Shown in pieces: positions 50,500 to 60,105 of a stretch of DNA of 64,000 nt. Numbering within the stretch: the stretch's first letter is position 1; the number at the start of each line of letters is the position of its first letter. The notes below the pieces were generated by a model, which saw nothing but the letters and a program-made list of their open reading frames with translations, was not told the DNA's origin and did no database searches. Source of the DNA: Cupriavidus metallidurans CH34 (GTDB lineage Bacteria; Pseudomonadota; Gammaproteobacteria; Burkholderiales; Burkholderiaceae); assembly GCF_000196015.1 (NCBI RefSeq), contig NC_007974.2, positions 2,108,001 to 2,172,000 on the forward strand, given 5' to 3'. Position numbers and translations under genes: made by a program.

Positions 50500-52488
50500 A
50501 TGCAATGCAAGACCGCCGCGTTTCACGCGGCCATTTCCGTGCTGGTGGGCAGCCTGTTCCCGATGAGCGCCATGGCCGCGCCCACCGAGTCCATTGCCAC
50601 CAACGACGCAACGGCCGCCACGCGCGATGCCAATGCGGACGTCCTGAAGCGCCTGCCTTTCGCCAACCGGCAGGACTTCGAAGATGCCCAACGTGGCTGG
50701 GTCGGATCGCTCGACAGTGGCGAGATCCGCAATGCCGATGGTCGCGTGGTCTGGAACCTCGACGCCTATGCCTTCCTGCGTGACGATGCCTCACCCGCCT
50801 CGGTCAATCCGAGCCTCTGGCGCCAGGCGCAGCTCAACCTGAAGCACGGCCTGTTCAAGGTCACCGACCGCATCTATCAGGTACGTGGCTTCGACCTCTC
50901 GAACATGACCATCGTCGAGGGCGACAGTGGCCTTATCGTGATCGATCCGCTCCTGACCGCCGAAACCGCCCGCGCGGCGATCGACGTCTACTACAAGTAC
51001 CGTCCGAAGAAGCCCATCGTCGCGGTGATCTACTCACACAGCCACGTGGACCACTTCGGCGGCGTGAAGGGCGTGGTCAGTCAGGATGACGTCAAGTCGG
51101 GCAAGGTGAAGATCTACGCGCCCGAAGGCTTTATGGAAGAGGCCATCAGCGAGAACATCTTCGCCGGCAATGCCATGAGCCGCCGCGCGCAGTACATGTA
51201 CGGCGCCCTGCTGCCAAAGGGCCCGCAGGGGCAGGTGGACGCCGGCCTCGGCAAGACCGTTTCGCTCGGCACGATCACACTGATTCCGCCCACCGACCTG
51301 ATCGGCAAGACCGGCGAAACCCGCACGATCGACGGCGTGCGGATCGAATTCCAGATGGCTCCCGGCTCCGAGGCGCCGGCCGAGATGCTGATGTACTTCC
51401 CGCAGTGGCGGGCACTGTGCGCGGCAGAGGACGCCACGCATAACCTGCACAACCTCTACACCATCCGCGGCGCCCAGGTGCGCGACGCCAACCAGTGGTG
51501 GCGCGCGCTCGACGAGACCATCGACCGCTACGGCAACCGCACTGACGTCATCTTCGCGCAGCACCACTGGCCAAAGTGGGGCCAGCAGAGCATTACCGGC
51601 TTCCTCTCGCGGCAGCGCGACGCCTACAAGTTCATCCACGACCAGACACTGCGCCTGGCCAACCAGGGCTACACGATGACCGAGGTAGGCGAGCGCGTGA
51701 AGCTGCCGCCGTCTCTGGCCAGCCAATGGGACCTTCGCGACTACTACGGCACGGTGAATCACAACGCCAAGGCCGTCTACCAGCGGTACCTCGGCTGGTA
51801 CAGCGGTGACCCGGCCGACCTGCACCCGCTGCCACCGGAAGAGTCCGCGCAACGCTACGTGCAGTACATGGGCGGCGCCGACAAGATCCTCGCTCAGGCC
51901 AGCAAGTCGTACGCCCAAGGCGATTACCGCTGGGTGGCGCAGGTGGTCAAGCACGTGGTCTACGCCGATCCGTCGAACCTGGCGGCCCGCAAGCTCGAGG
52001 CCGACGCGCTTGAACAGCTCGGCTACCAGACCGAGGCCGCAAGCTGGCGCAGTGCCTATCTGGTGGGCGCCTACGAGTTGCGCAATGGTGTGCCCAAGCT
52101 GCAGGGCACCCAGACTGCCAGCCCAGACATGATCGGGGCCATGACCGACACGATGTTCCTGGACTTCCTGGCCGTGCGTCTCAATGGCGAGCGCGCCGCC
52201 GGCCACGACCTGAAGTTCAACTGGGTACAACCCGATACTGGCAAGCGCTATGCGCTGTCGGTGGAAAACGGTGTCTTCCTCTATAAGCCGGAGCGCCAGT
52301 TCGACGACGCCGGTGCCACGTTGACGATGCCGCGCAGCGCGCTGATCGGCTCGCTGCTGGGCCAGACCACGCTGCCCGCGGAACTCTCGGCCGGGCGCGC
52401 CAAGGTGGACGGCGATCCGGCTGTACTGAAGTCATGGATGGGAATGCTGGACAAGTTCGACCCGCAGTTCAATATCGTGACGCCTTGA
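50500..52488 (+). CDS. sdsA: Secreted alkylsulfatase, second copy (SdsA1/YjcS family)
   Basis: 662 residues. A signal peptide ends near residue 27 (AMA). The zinc motif SHSHVDHFGG has His180, His182, Asp184 and His185. NMTIVEGDSGLIVIDPLLT precedes it and AEDATHNLHNLY follows. Dimerisation and SCP2-like domains complete the protein. It is collinear with the copy at 22727 along the whole length and clearly a paralogue. It follows the GMC gene by 73 bp, so it is the third gene of the TetR-controlled operon and would supply the alcohol that the two upstream enzymes oxidise. Confidence 0.94.
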   Translation: MQCKTAAFHAAISVLVGSLFPMSAMAAPTESIATNDATAATRDANADVLKRLPFANRQDFEDAQRGWVGSLDSGEIRNADGRVVWNLDAYAFLRDDASPASVNPSLWRQAQLNLKHGLFKVTDRIYQVRGFDLSNMTIVEGDSGLIVIDPLLTAETARAAIDVYYKYRPKKPIVAVIYSHSHVDHFGGVKGVVSQDDVKSGKVKIYAPEGFMEEAISENIFAGNAMSRRAQYMYGALLPKGPQGQVDAGLGKTVSLGTITLIPPTDLIGKTGETRTIDGVRIEFQMAPGSEAPAEMLMYFPQWRALCAAEDATHNLHNLYTIRGAQVRDANQWWRALDETIDRYGNRTDVIFAQHHWPKWGQQSITGFLSRQRDAYKFIHDQTLRLANQGYTMTEVGERVKLPPSLASQWDLRDYYGTVNHNAKAVYQRYLGWYSGDPADLHPLPPEESAQRYVQYMGGADKILAQASKSYAQGDYRWVAQVVKHVVYADPSNLAARKLEADALEQLGYQTEAASWRSAYLVGAYELRNGVPKLQGTQTASPDMIGAMTDTMFLDFLAVRLNGERAAGHDLKFNWVQPDTGKRYALSVENGVFLYKPERQFDDAGATLTMPRSALIGSLLGQTTLPAELSAGRAKVDGDPAVLKSWMGMLDKFDPQFNIVTP

Positions 52489-52935
52489 TGCCGTCTGGCG
52501 TCTTCACCCGCTGAACCGTTACCCGGCACCCGGCCCTCCCCCAGGAGCCGGGTGGTGGCCCCTGCGCCCGGCACCCGCGCAGGTCGATTCGCCCCTGCTG
52601 TCATCACAGCGCGTGCAGAGCCGCCATCTAGTCAATTTGGTAAATTTCGCTGTTTATTTTTGACTAAATCAAATACTGCAATAAAAGGAATTGGCACGCG
52701 AACCGTTTGCGCTCTCGCGTTTTCCCGCAGGCAGAACCCGTGCGACGGCTATCCCCGGGGGAAACCGACCTGCCATACCGCCCGCTTCGGACATCCCTGT
52801 CTGTGAAGTCAGTTTCCGAGCGCTTCATAAACAATTCACTTCATACCTCCAATAAACTGAATTCCGTTGATCTCACTCAACAGCGATACTTCACGAGACT
52901 TATGCGCCATTGCGATTTGCACCGGAGGCACTTTC
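52489..52935 (+). other. Intergenic region before the sulfatase lipoprotein
   Basis: No gene. A hairpin with arms CACCCGGC (52527-52534) and GCCGGGTG (52547-52554) may be a weak terminator for the alkylsulfatase operon, though no T-run follows. An AT-rich block (about 52628-52690) is the probable promoter area. GTTGA-N6-TCAAC at 52866-52881 is a small inverted repeat 55 bp before the next gene. Confidence 0.45.
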
Positions 52936-54675
52936 ATGAGGCAAGCTGAAATGAGAAAGACAAGAATCGGGGGACTGGCGACGCTTGCCATTGCCGCTGC
53001 CGTACTGACATTGGCGGGCTGCGGCAAGCAGGAAGAGCCCAAGGCACCGGCAGCACAAGCACCAGCCGCGCAATCTTCCGCCGAGGCGCCTGCAGCGCCG
53101 CAGGCCGCCCGCGAGAATCCCCCTGTCGCCGCGAATGCACCGGAGTCGGCAGCTTCCGCGCCGGCACTGCCGCCGGTGGCCAATTCAGGCAAGAAGCCGA
53201 ACATCCTGGTGATCTTCGGTGACGACATTGGCCAGACCAACATCAGCGCCTACAGCCATGGCGTGGTTGGCTACCGCACCCCGAACATCGATCGCATCGC
53301 CCGTGAGGGGATGATGATGACCGACTACTACGGCGAGAACAGCTGTACCGCGGGCCGCTCTACCTTCATCACTGGTGAAGTCGGCTTGCGTACCGGCCTG
53401 CTGAAGGTCGGCATCCCCGGCGCGACCGTGGGCCTGCAGGCGCAGAACGCGACCATTGCCGAAGCGCTGAAGCCGCTTGGCTATGCCACCGGCCAGTTCG
53501 GCAAGAACCACCTTGGCGACCGCAACGAATACCTGCCGACCGCGCACGGCTTCGACGAGTTCTACGGCAACCTGTATCACCTGAACGCCGAAGAGGAGCC
53601 GGAGCGTCCGTATTATCCGAAGAACGATGCGGCCTTCGTGAAGGCAAATTCGCCGCGTGGCGTGATCCACTCGTTCTCCGACGGCAAGGTGGAAGACACC
53701 GGCCCACTGACGCGCAAGCGCATGGAGACCATCGACGACGAGACCACGGCAGCAGCCATCGGCTTCATGGAGAAGCAGGTCAAGGCGGACAAGCCGTTCT
53801 TCGTGTGGATGAACACCACCCGCATGCACTTGTTCACCCATGTACGCGAGTCGATGCGCGGCCAGAGCGGTATGCCGGGCAACGAGTACGCGGACGGCAT
53901 GCTCGAGCATGACGCCGACGTGGGCAAGCTGCTCAGGACGCTCGACGACCTGAAGATCGCCGACAACACCATCGTGGTCTACACGACGGACAATGGCCCG
54001 AACCAGTTCAGCTGGCCGGATGCGGCAACCACGCCGTTCCGCAGCGAGAAGGACACCAACTGGGAAGGCGCATTCCGCGTGCCGGCGCTGGTGAAGTGGC
54101 CGGGCCGCATCAAACCGGGCACGGTCTCCACAACGATGATGTCCGGCCTTGACTGGTTCCCCACGCTGCTTGCGGCCGCGGGCGATACCGACATCAAGGA
54201 ACGACTGCTCAAGGGCACCAGCCTTGGTGGCAAATCGTTCAAGGTGCATCTGGACGGCTATAACTTCCTGCCGTACCTGACCGGGCAGACCAATACCGGC
54301 CCGCGCCAGGACTTCTACTACTTCAACGATGACGGGCAACTGGTCGCCTATCGCTACAACGACTGGAAAATCGTCTTCTGTGAGCAGCGGCAGCCAGGCG
54401 GCTTCCAGGTGTGGTCCAACCCGTTCACCTGCTTGCGCGCACCCAAGGCGTTCAACCTGCGCATGGACCCATACGAGCGCGCCGATACGGTATCCGATCA
54501 ATACTATGACTGGGCCACGAAGAACGCCTACCTGATGCAGTACGGCGTCTATCGCGTGATTCCGTTCCTTCAAACGTTCAAGGACTATCCGCCCAGCCAG
54601 CGTCCCGCGAGCTTCAGTATCGACCAGGCGGTCGAGCAACTGATGAAGACGCTGGACAAGACGCCAGCCAAGTAA
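52936..54675 (+). CDS. FGly-type sulfatase lipoprotein (arylsulfatase family)
   Basis: 579 residues from ATG 52936 with GGAGG upstream; the frame to 52867 has no signal. The N-terminus RIGGLATLAIAAAVLTLAGCGKQ has lipobox LAGC, followed by an Ala/Pro linker of about 50 residues. The sulfatase domain starts KPNILVIFGDDIGQTNISAY (metal-binding Asp pair). The sulfatase signature is NSCTAGRSTFITGE with Cys137 in C-x-A-x-R, the residue converted to formylglycine. TTDNGPNQFSWPDAATTPFRSEKDTNWEGAFRVPALVKWPG carries the second metal/sulfate site. The substrate is unknown. It stands alone, downstream of the alkylsulfatase operon. Confidence 0.92.
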   Translation: MRQAEMRKTRIGGLATLAIAAAVLTLAGCGKQEEPKAPAAQAPAAQSSAEAPAAPQAARENPPVAANAPESAASAPALPPVANSGKKPNILVIFGDDIGQTNISAYSHGVVGYRTPNIDRIAREGMMMTDYYGENSCTAGRSTFITGEVGLRTGLLKVGIPGATVGLQAQNATIAEALKPLGYATGQFGKNHLGDRNEYLPTAHGFDEFYGNLYHLNAEEEPERPYYPKNDAAFVKANSPRGVIHSFSDGKVEDTGPLTRKRMETIDDETTAAAIGFMEKQVKADKPFFVWMNTTRMHLFTHVRESMRGQSGMPGNEYADGMLEHDADVGKLLRTLDDLKIADNTIVVYTTDNGPNQFSWPDAATTPFRSEKDTNWEGAFRVPALVKWPGRIKPGTVSTTMMSGLDWFPTLLAAAGDTDIKERLLKGTSLGGKSFKVHLDGYNFLPYLTGQTNTGPRQDFYYFNDDGQLVAYRYNDWKIVFCEQRQPGGFQVWSNPFTCLRAPKAFNLRMDPYERADTVSDQYYDWATKNAYLMQYGVYRVIPFLQTFKDYPPSQRPASFSIDQAVEQLMKTLDKTPAK

Positions 54676-54694
54676 CACCGGATAGCGTCTGACA

Positions 54695-54734
54695 CCACCG
54701 GCCGGCTTCCGCCTCGCGGAACGCCGGCCGGTGG
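54695..54734 (+). terminator. Long hairpin after the sulfatase gene
   Basis: CCACCGGCCGGC then TTCCGC pairs with GCGGAA and GCCGGCCGGTGG around loop CTC, with one bulged base: about 18 bp of stem. Only a short TTCT follows, so it may act as a terminator or 3' stabiliser. It begins 19 bases after the stop. Confidence 0.6.
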
Positions 54735-54830
54735 CATTCTGGGCAGTCAGAAAACACGCAGGAGGTCTCGTCGCGCCTAGAATGGCGGCTTTCCGCAAGC
54801 GGATTGCGGGTCGTTCCGGGGAGACCCCTC

Positions 54831-55739
54831 ATGAAGCTCCATCAATTGCGCGCGTTGGCCGCCGTCTCCGAGACGGGCAGCATGCAGGAGGCATCCCGCC
54901 TGCTCCACGTCACCCAGCCAGCACTGAGCAAGGCCATCAAGGAACTGGAAGCCAGCGTGGGTGCCGCGCTGTTCGTGCGCACGAACAAGGGTGTGCAACT
55001 CACACCATACGGGCAACGACTGGTCGGCCACGCCCGCCTGATCAGCGAGAACGTCAGGCGCGCGCGCCAGGATCTCGAGGACATGAAAGGGACCGTGGTC
55101 AGCGAGATCACCGTTGCCGTCACGCCGGTCACCGCCCTGCTGCGCCCGGCGGGCGCCTGCATCACGGCGTTCCGGCGCGATTTCCCGAGCGCACAGTTGC
55201 GCGTGCAGGAAATGCGGCCCGCGCAAATGCTCGAGCACCTGCGCGAAGGCACCATCGACTTCGCGCTGACCTCCCAGTCCCTGGCCACCGCGCATGGCCT
55301 CGACTGCGCCCAGGCTTGCCACGTGCCGACGCTGATTGCTGGCCGCAAGGATCATCCGTTGCGCAAGACGCGCTCGCTGGGCGCGTTGCTGGAGGCGGAG
55401 TGGCTCGTACTCGATCCGCTCTCCGATACCGGCACGCCGTTTCATCAGCTCTTCGTCATCAACGGCATGACGCTGCCGTCGCGCGTTGTCGAATGCACGT
55501 CGATGACCCTGGCCCTGGAGATGTGCCGGCAGAGCGACCTGCTGGTGCTGCTCTCCGAGGAATCCCGCCGCAGTCGCTATCTCGTCGAAACCATGGACTT
55601 CATCGACGTCGACGAGACCATGCCGGATCGCACCATCGCGCTGGTATCGCGTGACCGCCACACCCTCACCTGGGCGGCGGCACGGCTGCACGATGCCTTG
55701 CTGGACGCATTGCGCCAGGAGTTTCCCACGGCGGATTGA
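54831..55739 (+). CDS. LysR-family transcriptional regulator
   Basis: 302 residues from ATG 54831 with GGGGAG upstream; the frame to 54804 adds only a short tail. The N-terminal helix-turn-helix is MKLHQLRALAAVSETGSMQEASRLLHVTQPALSKAIKELEASVGAALFVR, as in CbbR/CysB-like LysR proteins. The substrate domain follows (EITVAVTPVTALLRPAGACITAFRRDFPSAQLRVQEMRPAQMLEHLREGTIDFAL). It is encoded on the same strand as, and 153 bp ahead of, the MFS transporter and M20 amidohydrolase, which it probably controls. Confidence 0.93.
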   Translation: MKLHQLRALAAVSETGSMQEASRLLHVTQPALSKAIKELEASVGAALFVRTNKGVQLTPYGQRLVGHARLISENVRRARQDLEDMKGTVVSEITVAVTPVTALLRPAGACITAFRRDFPSAQLRVQEMRPAQMLEHLREGTIDFALTSQSLATAHGLDCAQACHVPTLIAGRKDHPLRKTRSLGALLEAEWLVLDPLSDTGTPFHQLFVINGMTLPSRVVECTSMTLALEMCRQSDLLVLLSEESRRSRYLVETMDFIDVDETMPDRTIALVSRDRHTLTWAAARLHDALLDALRQEFPTAD

Positions 55740-55892
55740 CGCCACCCCGTGATTACCAACGCTCATACCCATGAAAAAAAGCTGCGTGCGCCATGGGTGC
55801 CAGGCACCTAAGATCGTCCGGTCGAACAGAAACCCATAAGAACACGGGCAGCCATTCAGCGACTGCCCGGACGGACCACCACGAGGAGCCTC

Positions 55893-57197
55893 ATGAACGA
55901 AGCCACCGTTTCGCTGGGCAGCGATGCCGCAGCCCGCGTCGTCGCGCCCGCTTCCAGCACGCAGGGCCGCCGCGCCGTCATCGCGGCTGCCATCGGCAAT
56001 GGACTGGAGATCTACGACTTCACGGTCTACAGCTTCTTCGCTGCCACCATCGGCCGGCTGTTCTTTCCCGCCAGCAGTCCGCTCGCCTCGTTGCTGCTTT
56101 CCTTTGCGACGTTCGGTGCTGGCTTCGTGATGCGCCCGCTCGGCGCCGTGCTCATCGGCAACATGGCCGACCGGCGGGGCCGCAAGGCCGCGCTGACGCT
56201 GACGATCGGCCTGATGACCGCCGGCACGGCGCTGCTGGCCTTCACGCCGTCCTACGCCAGCATCGGCGTGACCGCCACTGCGCTGGTGGTGGTGGGCCGT
56301 CTGCTGCAGGGCCTGTCCGCTGGCGGCGAGGTTGGCGCCGCGTCCGCGCTGCTGATGGAGTCGACTGGCAAGCAACGGCGCTGCTTCGCGGTGAGCTGGC
56401 AAGGCGCAAGCCAGGGCGCTGCGGCATTGCTGGGGGCGCTGACCGGCGCCGCGGTGTCGGCGCTGCTGAGCCCCGAAGCACTCCAGTCATGGGGCTGGCG
56501 CGTGCCGTTCATGCTCGGCCTGCTGATCGCCCCGGTCGGCATCTACATCCGCCGGCATCTCGAAGAGACCCAAACCGAAAACACCGCCCACGCCGGCCTC
56601 ATGACGGTGGTGCGCGAGCATCGCCGCACGCTGATTCTCGGCGTGCTGCTGATGACGAGCAGCACGTCGTCGATGTACATCATGGTGTTCTACATGCCGA
56701 CCTATCTGGTCAACACCGTGCACATGCCGCCCGTGACCGCGTTCCTGGGCGCCTGCGTGGCAGGTCTGACGATGCTGGTCATGTCGCCGCTGTTCGGATT
56801 GCTCGCGGACCGGCTGCCGCGCCGCAAGCCGCTGCTGATCGCCAACAGCATTGTCGCCATCAGCGTGATGGTGCCCAACTTCGCGCTGCTGTCTTCTGGC
56901 CCGGGGCTGCCATTGACGCTGGCCTGCATCGCGTTATCGGTCACGTTGAGTTCCGTAGGCGGCGGCGCGGGATCGGCGCTGATGATGGAATCGCTGCCGC
57001 GCCATCACCGCGCCACCGGTATGTCGATCATGTACAGCGTGGGCGTGACCGTTTTTGGCGGCTTCGCGCCGCTGGTGGTCACGTGGCTGATCGCTACCAC
57101 CGGTAGCCGCATGGCGCCGGTCGGATACATGCTGTGCGCGTCGCTGATCAGCTTTACTGCCCTTCTGCTGTTCCCCAGCCATCCGGGCCGCGATTGA
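55893..57197 (+). CDS. MFS transporter, metabolite:H+ symporter-like
   Basis: 434 residues with about 12 membrane helices. The MHS-type start GNGLEIYDFTVYSFFAATIGRLFFP, the loop motif GNMADRRGRKAALTLTIGLM, and LLQGLSAGGEVGAASALLMEST match the citrate/proline/shikimate symporter group. Central loop RRHLEETQTENTAHA separates the two halves, and the second half repeats the loop motif as GLLADRLPRRKPLLI. It should import an organic acid or amide with protons. The M20 amidohydrolase starts 52 bp downstream, suggesting that the imported compound is an N-acyl or amide substrate of that enzyme. Confidence 0.92.
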   Translation: MNEATVSLGSDAAARVVAPASSTQGRRAVIAAAIGNGLEIYDFTVYSFFAATIGRLFFPASSPLASLLLSFATFGAGFVMRPLGAVLIGNMADRRGRKAALTLTIGLMTAGTALLAFTPSYASIGVTATALVVVGRLLQGLSAGGEVGAASALLMESTGKQRRCFAVSWQGASQGAAALLGALTGAAVSALLSPEALQSWGWRVPFMLGLLIAPVGIYIRRHLEETQTENTAHAGLMTVVREHRRTLILGVLLMTSSTSSMYIMVFYMPTYLVNTVHMPPVTAFLGACVAGLTMLVMSPLFGLLADRLPRRKPLLIANSIVAISVMVPNFALLSSGPGLPLTLACIALSVTLSSVGGGAGSALMMESLPRHHRATGMSIMYSVGVTVFGGFAPLVVTWLIATTGSRMAPVGYMLCASLISFTALLLFPSHPGRD

Positions 57198-57249
57198 GCG
57201 CCGCCTTGAAGATGCCCCGATTGCCCCACAACGCTCAGCCCCATTCATC

Positions 57250-58431
57250 ATGACGACCACACCCATTCCCGCCGCCATCTCGTCCGCAGCCAGCCGCTTT
57301 GCCGATCTGCGCCATCGCATCCATGCGCACCCGGAGCTCGGGGCCGACGTGCCGCGCACCGCCGCCATGGTGGCCGGTCTGCTGCGCGAATGGGGCTACG
57401 ACGTCCATACCGGCATTGGCGGCCACGGCATCGTGGCCCAGCTCAATGTCGGCAACGGCCCGCGCCGCATCGGCATTCGGGCCGACATGGATGCGCTCCC
57501 GCTGCAGGAACGCACCGGCTTGCCCTATGCCAGCGAAGTACCCGGCCGTATGCACGCCTGCGGGCATGACGGGCACACGGCCACGCTACTGGCCGCTGCC
57601 GAATATCTCGCGGCCACGCGCAACTTCGATGGCACGCTGAACCTGATCTTCCAGCCTGACGAGGAAGGCATGACCGGCGCCCTGTCGATGATGGAGGATG
57701 GTCTCTTCGAACGCTTTCCGTGCGACGCGATCTACGCGTTCCACAACGCGCCGGGCCTGCCGGTCGGCATGGCCGTGGTCCAGTCTGGCGCGCAGGGCGG
57801 ATCGTCGGACCGCGTGACCGTGACCTTCCGCGGCAAGGGCGGGCATGGCGCGATTCCGAATCGTGCCGCCGACCCCACGCTGGCGCTGGCGCACACCGTG
57901 GTGGCCCTGCAAGGCATCATCGCGCGCAACGTGGCGCCGGTGGATGCGGGCGTGATCAGCGTGGGCCAGATCGAAGCGGGCACGACCTACAACATCATCC
58001 CGGAGACTGCCACGCTCAAGCTCAGTGTGCGTGCCACGTTGCCCGAGGTCCGCAAGCTGCTGGAGGAACGCATCCGTGCCGTGGTCACGCATCAGGCCGC
58101 GTCGGCCGGTGTCGAGGCCGAGATCGAGTACCTGCATCTGGTGCCGGCCATCCGCAACACGCCGGCAGAAGCGGCGATCGCGCGCGAAGCCGTCGCCAGC
58201 GTGCTCGGCAATGACAACGTCATCCAGGTCCCGCCCTCGACGCAGATGGGCAGCGAGGACTTTGCCTGGATGCTCGAGAAGGTGCCCGGCTGCTATTTCG
58301 TGCTTGGCAACGGCACTGGCGAGTGGGTAGGTTGCTCGGTGCACAACGACGGCTACGACTTCAACGATGCGCTAATTCCGCTCGGCGCCGCCTGCTGGGT
58401 AGCATTGGCAGAGGGCTATCTCAAGTCGTGA
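57250..58431 (+). CDS. M20-family amidohydrolase (hippurate-hydrolase-like)
   Basis: 393 residues. LRHRIHAHPELGADVPRTAAMVAGLLREWGYDVHTGIGGHGIVAQL opens the family; GIRADMDALPLQERTGLPYAS, the metal motif HACGHDGHTATLL and IFQPDEEGMTGALSMMEDGLF with the catalytic Glu follow. The lid domain contains KGGHGAIPN. Such enzymes cleave N-acyl amino acids (hippurate, IAA conjugates) to amino acid plus acid. It is paired with the MFS transporter. Its last 11 bases overlap the end of the convergent Cys-cluster gene. Confidence 0.93.
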   Translation: MTTTPIPAAISSAASRFADLRHRIHAHPELGADVPRTAAMVAGLLREWGYDVHTGIGGHGIVAQLNVGNGPRRIGIRADMDALPLQERTGLPYASEVPGRMHACGHDGHTATLLAAAEYLAATRNFDGTLNLIFQPDEEGMTGALSMMEDGLFERFPCDAIYAFHNAPGLPVGMAVVQSGAQGGSSDRVTVTFRGKGGHGAIPNRAADPTLALAHTVVALQGIIARNVAPVDAGVISVGQIEAGTTYNIIPETATLKLSVRATLPEVRKLLEERIRAVVTHQAASAGVEAEIEYLHLVPAIRNTPAEAAIAREAVASVLGNDNVIQVPPSTQMGSEDFAWMLEKVPGCYFVLGNGTGEWVGCSVHNDGYDFNDALIPLGAACWVALAEGYLKS

Positions 58432-59269
58432 TCGTCACGGCTTGCCCCTCTCGCAACCTGACCGCCAGACTCAGCAACACCGCCTCGAAGCCGCGCAACG
58501 TGGCGGTGACCGGGCGGTCGACAGGTTGTTTCCGTGCGATGGCCGCCGCGGCGTGGCGGCGAATCAGCGCGACCTGCGCGTCGATGAACGCCAGGCAGCG
58601 CAAACGATCCGGCTCGGAGCCCGCGGCGATCACGGCTAACACCGGTGCCAACGCCAGCGTGCGATACCCCTCCACGGGCAGGGCAGCGATGCCGCCGGGC
58701 GCGGCCAGCAGTTCCGGCAACAGGAGCCGGAACACTGCGTTGCCCCACTCCGCCTTCTCCGCGGCTTCGACGGCGCGCCGTTGCGCCAGCGCTGCCGCGT
58801 AAGCCGGCGACGTGATGCGCCCATGTCGCACCAGTTCCTGATAGCCATCGCGCATGCCTTCCGATATACAGTCCGCGCCGATATAGGCCGCACCGTTTCT
58901 CCGGCTAGCCAGCACAGCCGACTGCAGCGCATCGGGTGTCCACGCATCGAGCGGCACCACGGCGCAAGTGGTCGGGCGCGTGGCGTGGATGGTGCAGAGG
59001 TTGTCATCGCCAAGTGCCGGACAGGCGGCCAGCGATGGATAGTCGACACCCTGAATCGCCAGCATGAGACTGTCACCGCCGGGCAAGACATGCCCAAGCA
59101 TGGCCGCCAGCTCACGGGCGTCCGGGTGCGACGGGTGCACCCGCCGCAACGACAGACAGCCGATAAAACGGTCCTGATGACGGAATAACTCGGCCATCGT
59201 CAGCAGCGGCGACGAGTTACAGCATTTGCCGCATGTGCTGCAATGGAATGAGAACGTCCGCTCGTGCAT
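58421..59269 (-). CDS. YkgJ-family cysteine-cluster protein
   Basis: 282 residues from ATG 59269, chosen because the first Cys motif follows directly. The cluster is FHCSTCGKCCNSSP near the start and ACPALGDDNLCTIHATRPTTCAVVP at about 100-125, the UPF0153/YkgJ pattern, thought to bind zinc or an Fe-S cluster. The remaining ~150 residues are helical and not recognised. It starts 20 bp after the NlpA-type gene on the same strand, in the sulfatase-FGE operon. A role in sulfatase maturation is possible but not shown. Confidence 0.88.
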   Translation of the reverse strand: MHERTFSFHCSTCGKCCNSSPLLTMAELFRHQDRFIGCLSLRRVHPSHPDARELAAMLGHVLPGGDSLMLAIQGVDYPSLAACPALGDDNLCTIHATRPTTCAVVPLDAWTPDALQSAVLASRRNGAAYIGADCISEGMRDGYQELVRHGRITSPAYAAALAQRRAVEAAEKAEWGNAVFRLLLPELLAAPGGIAALPVEGYRTLALAPVLAVIAAGSEPDRLRCLAFIDAQVALIRRHAAAAIARKQPVDRPVTATLRGFEAVLLSLAVRLREGQAVTITT

Positions 59270-59289
59270 CACGGCGATATCGGCCAGCT

Positions 59290-60105
59290 TCACCACGGAC
59301 GACGCACCGAATCGTTGAAGCGCGCCAGGATGAACGTCTTGACGGGCTCCGAATGCAGGCCGCGCACAGTTGGCGTCAACCACGGCGCATCGCGATCGCG
59401 CGCGCGGATGGCCAGCACATTGGCAAAGGGCACGCGCGAGTCCTCCATGCCGAGCGCGTCGCGCGCGGGCGCGAGACCGGCTGCCGATGCCGCGGCAAAC
59501 GGAAGCGCCACAAGTGCGGCGTTGTCGAGCGCGGCGGCAAGCCTCGCCTCCGCAACGGCACGCCAGCGCAGCCCTCGCCGGTTCTCCACGATATCCGTGG
59601 TGCGCGGGCTCAATCCCGCATCAGACGATATCCGGATCAGGCCGTAACCTTGCAGCAGAAGCAGGGCACGCCCCTGCGCGGACGGTTCGGCAGGGAACGC
59701 GACAACGGATCGAGGCGGCAATCCGCGCAGATCGGATAGCGTGCGCGAATACAGCCCCATCGGATAGGTGACGGTATGGGCCACGGGCAGCAGGCCGCTG
59801 CCGGCCCGAGCCAGCGACGGCCCGTCCTGTGCGATGTTTGCTTCGATCCGGCCCGTAGTCACCGCCGCATTGGCCTGCGCCACGCTGGCAAAACGCACCG
59901 TCTCCAGCCGCACGCCTTCACGCAACGCCGCATCGCTGGCCGCGCCAACCAACTCGCTGTCTGGTTCCGCGACCACGCCGATACGCACCGTGTAGCGCGG
60001 CTGGACAGAACCGGATGCCGCCGTGGCAGATCCTGGCGATGGCAATGCCATCGCCAGCAACGCCGTCAGCACGCCGCGACGGTGGAGGTAAGTCTTCTCA
60101 GCCAT
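59290..60105 (-). CDS. NlpA/MetQ-family solute-binding protein (orphan)
   Basis: 271 residues from ATG 60105, inside the last bases of the FGE gene (8-base overlap). A signal sequence (RRGVLTALLAMALPSPGSATA) lacks a lipobox Cys, unlike MetQ lipoproteins. The binding domain reads YTVRIGVVAEPDSELVGAASDAALREGVRLETVRF, then EANIAQDGPSLARAG and VTYPMGLYSRTLSDLRGLPPRSVVAFPAEPSAQGRALLLLQGYGLI, close to the NlpA pattern (MGLYS, AIPNDPSNQGRALLLLQ). No ABC ATPase or permease lies nearby. The ligand is unknown; the operon suggests a sulfur compound. Confidence 0.87.
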   Translation of the reverse strand: MAEKTYLHRRGVLTALLAMALPSPGSATAASGSVQPRYTVRIGVVAEPDSELVGAASDAALREGVRLETVRFASVAQANAAVTTGRIEANIAQDGPSLARAGSGLLPVAHTVTYPMGLYSRTLSDLRGLPPRSVVAFPAEPSAQGRALLLLQGYGLIRISSDAGLSPRTTDIVENRRGLRWRAVAEARLAAALDNAALVALPFAAASAAGLAPARDALGMEDSRVPFANVLAIRARDRDAPWLTPTVRGLHSEPVKTFILARFNDSVRRPW

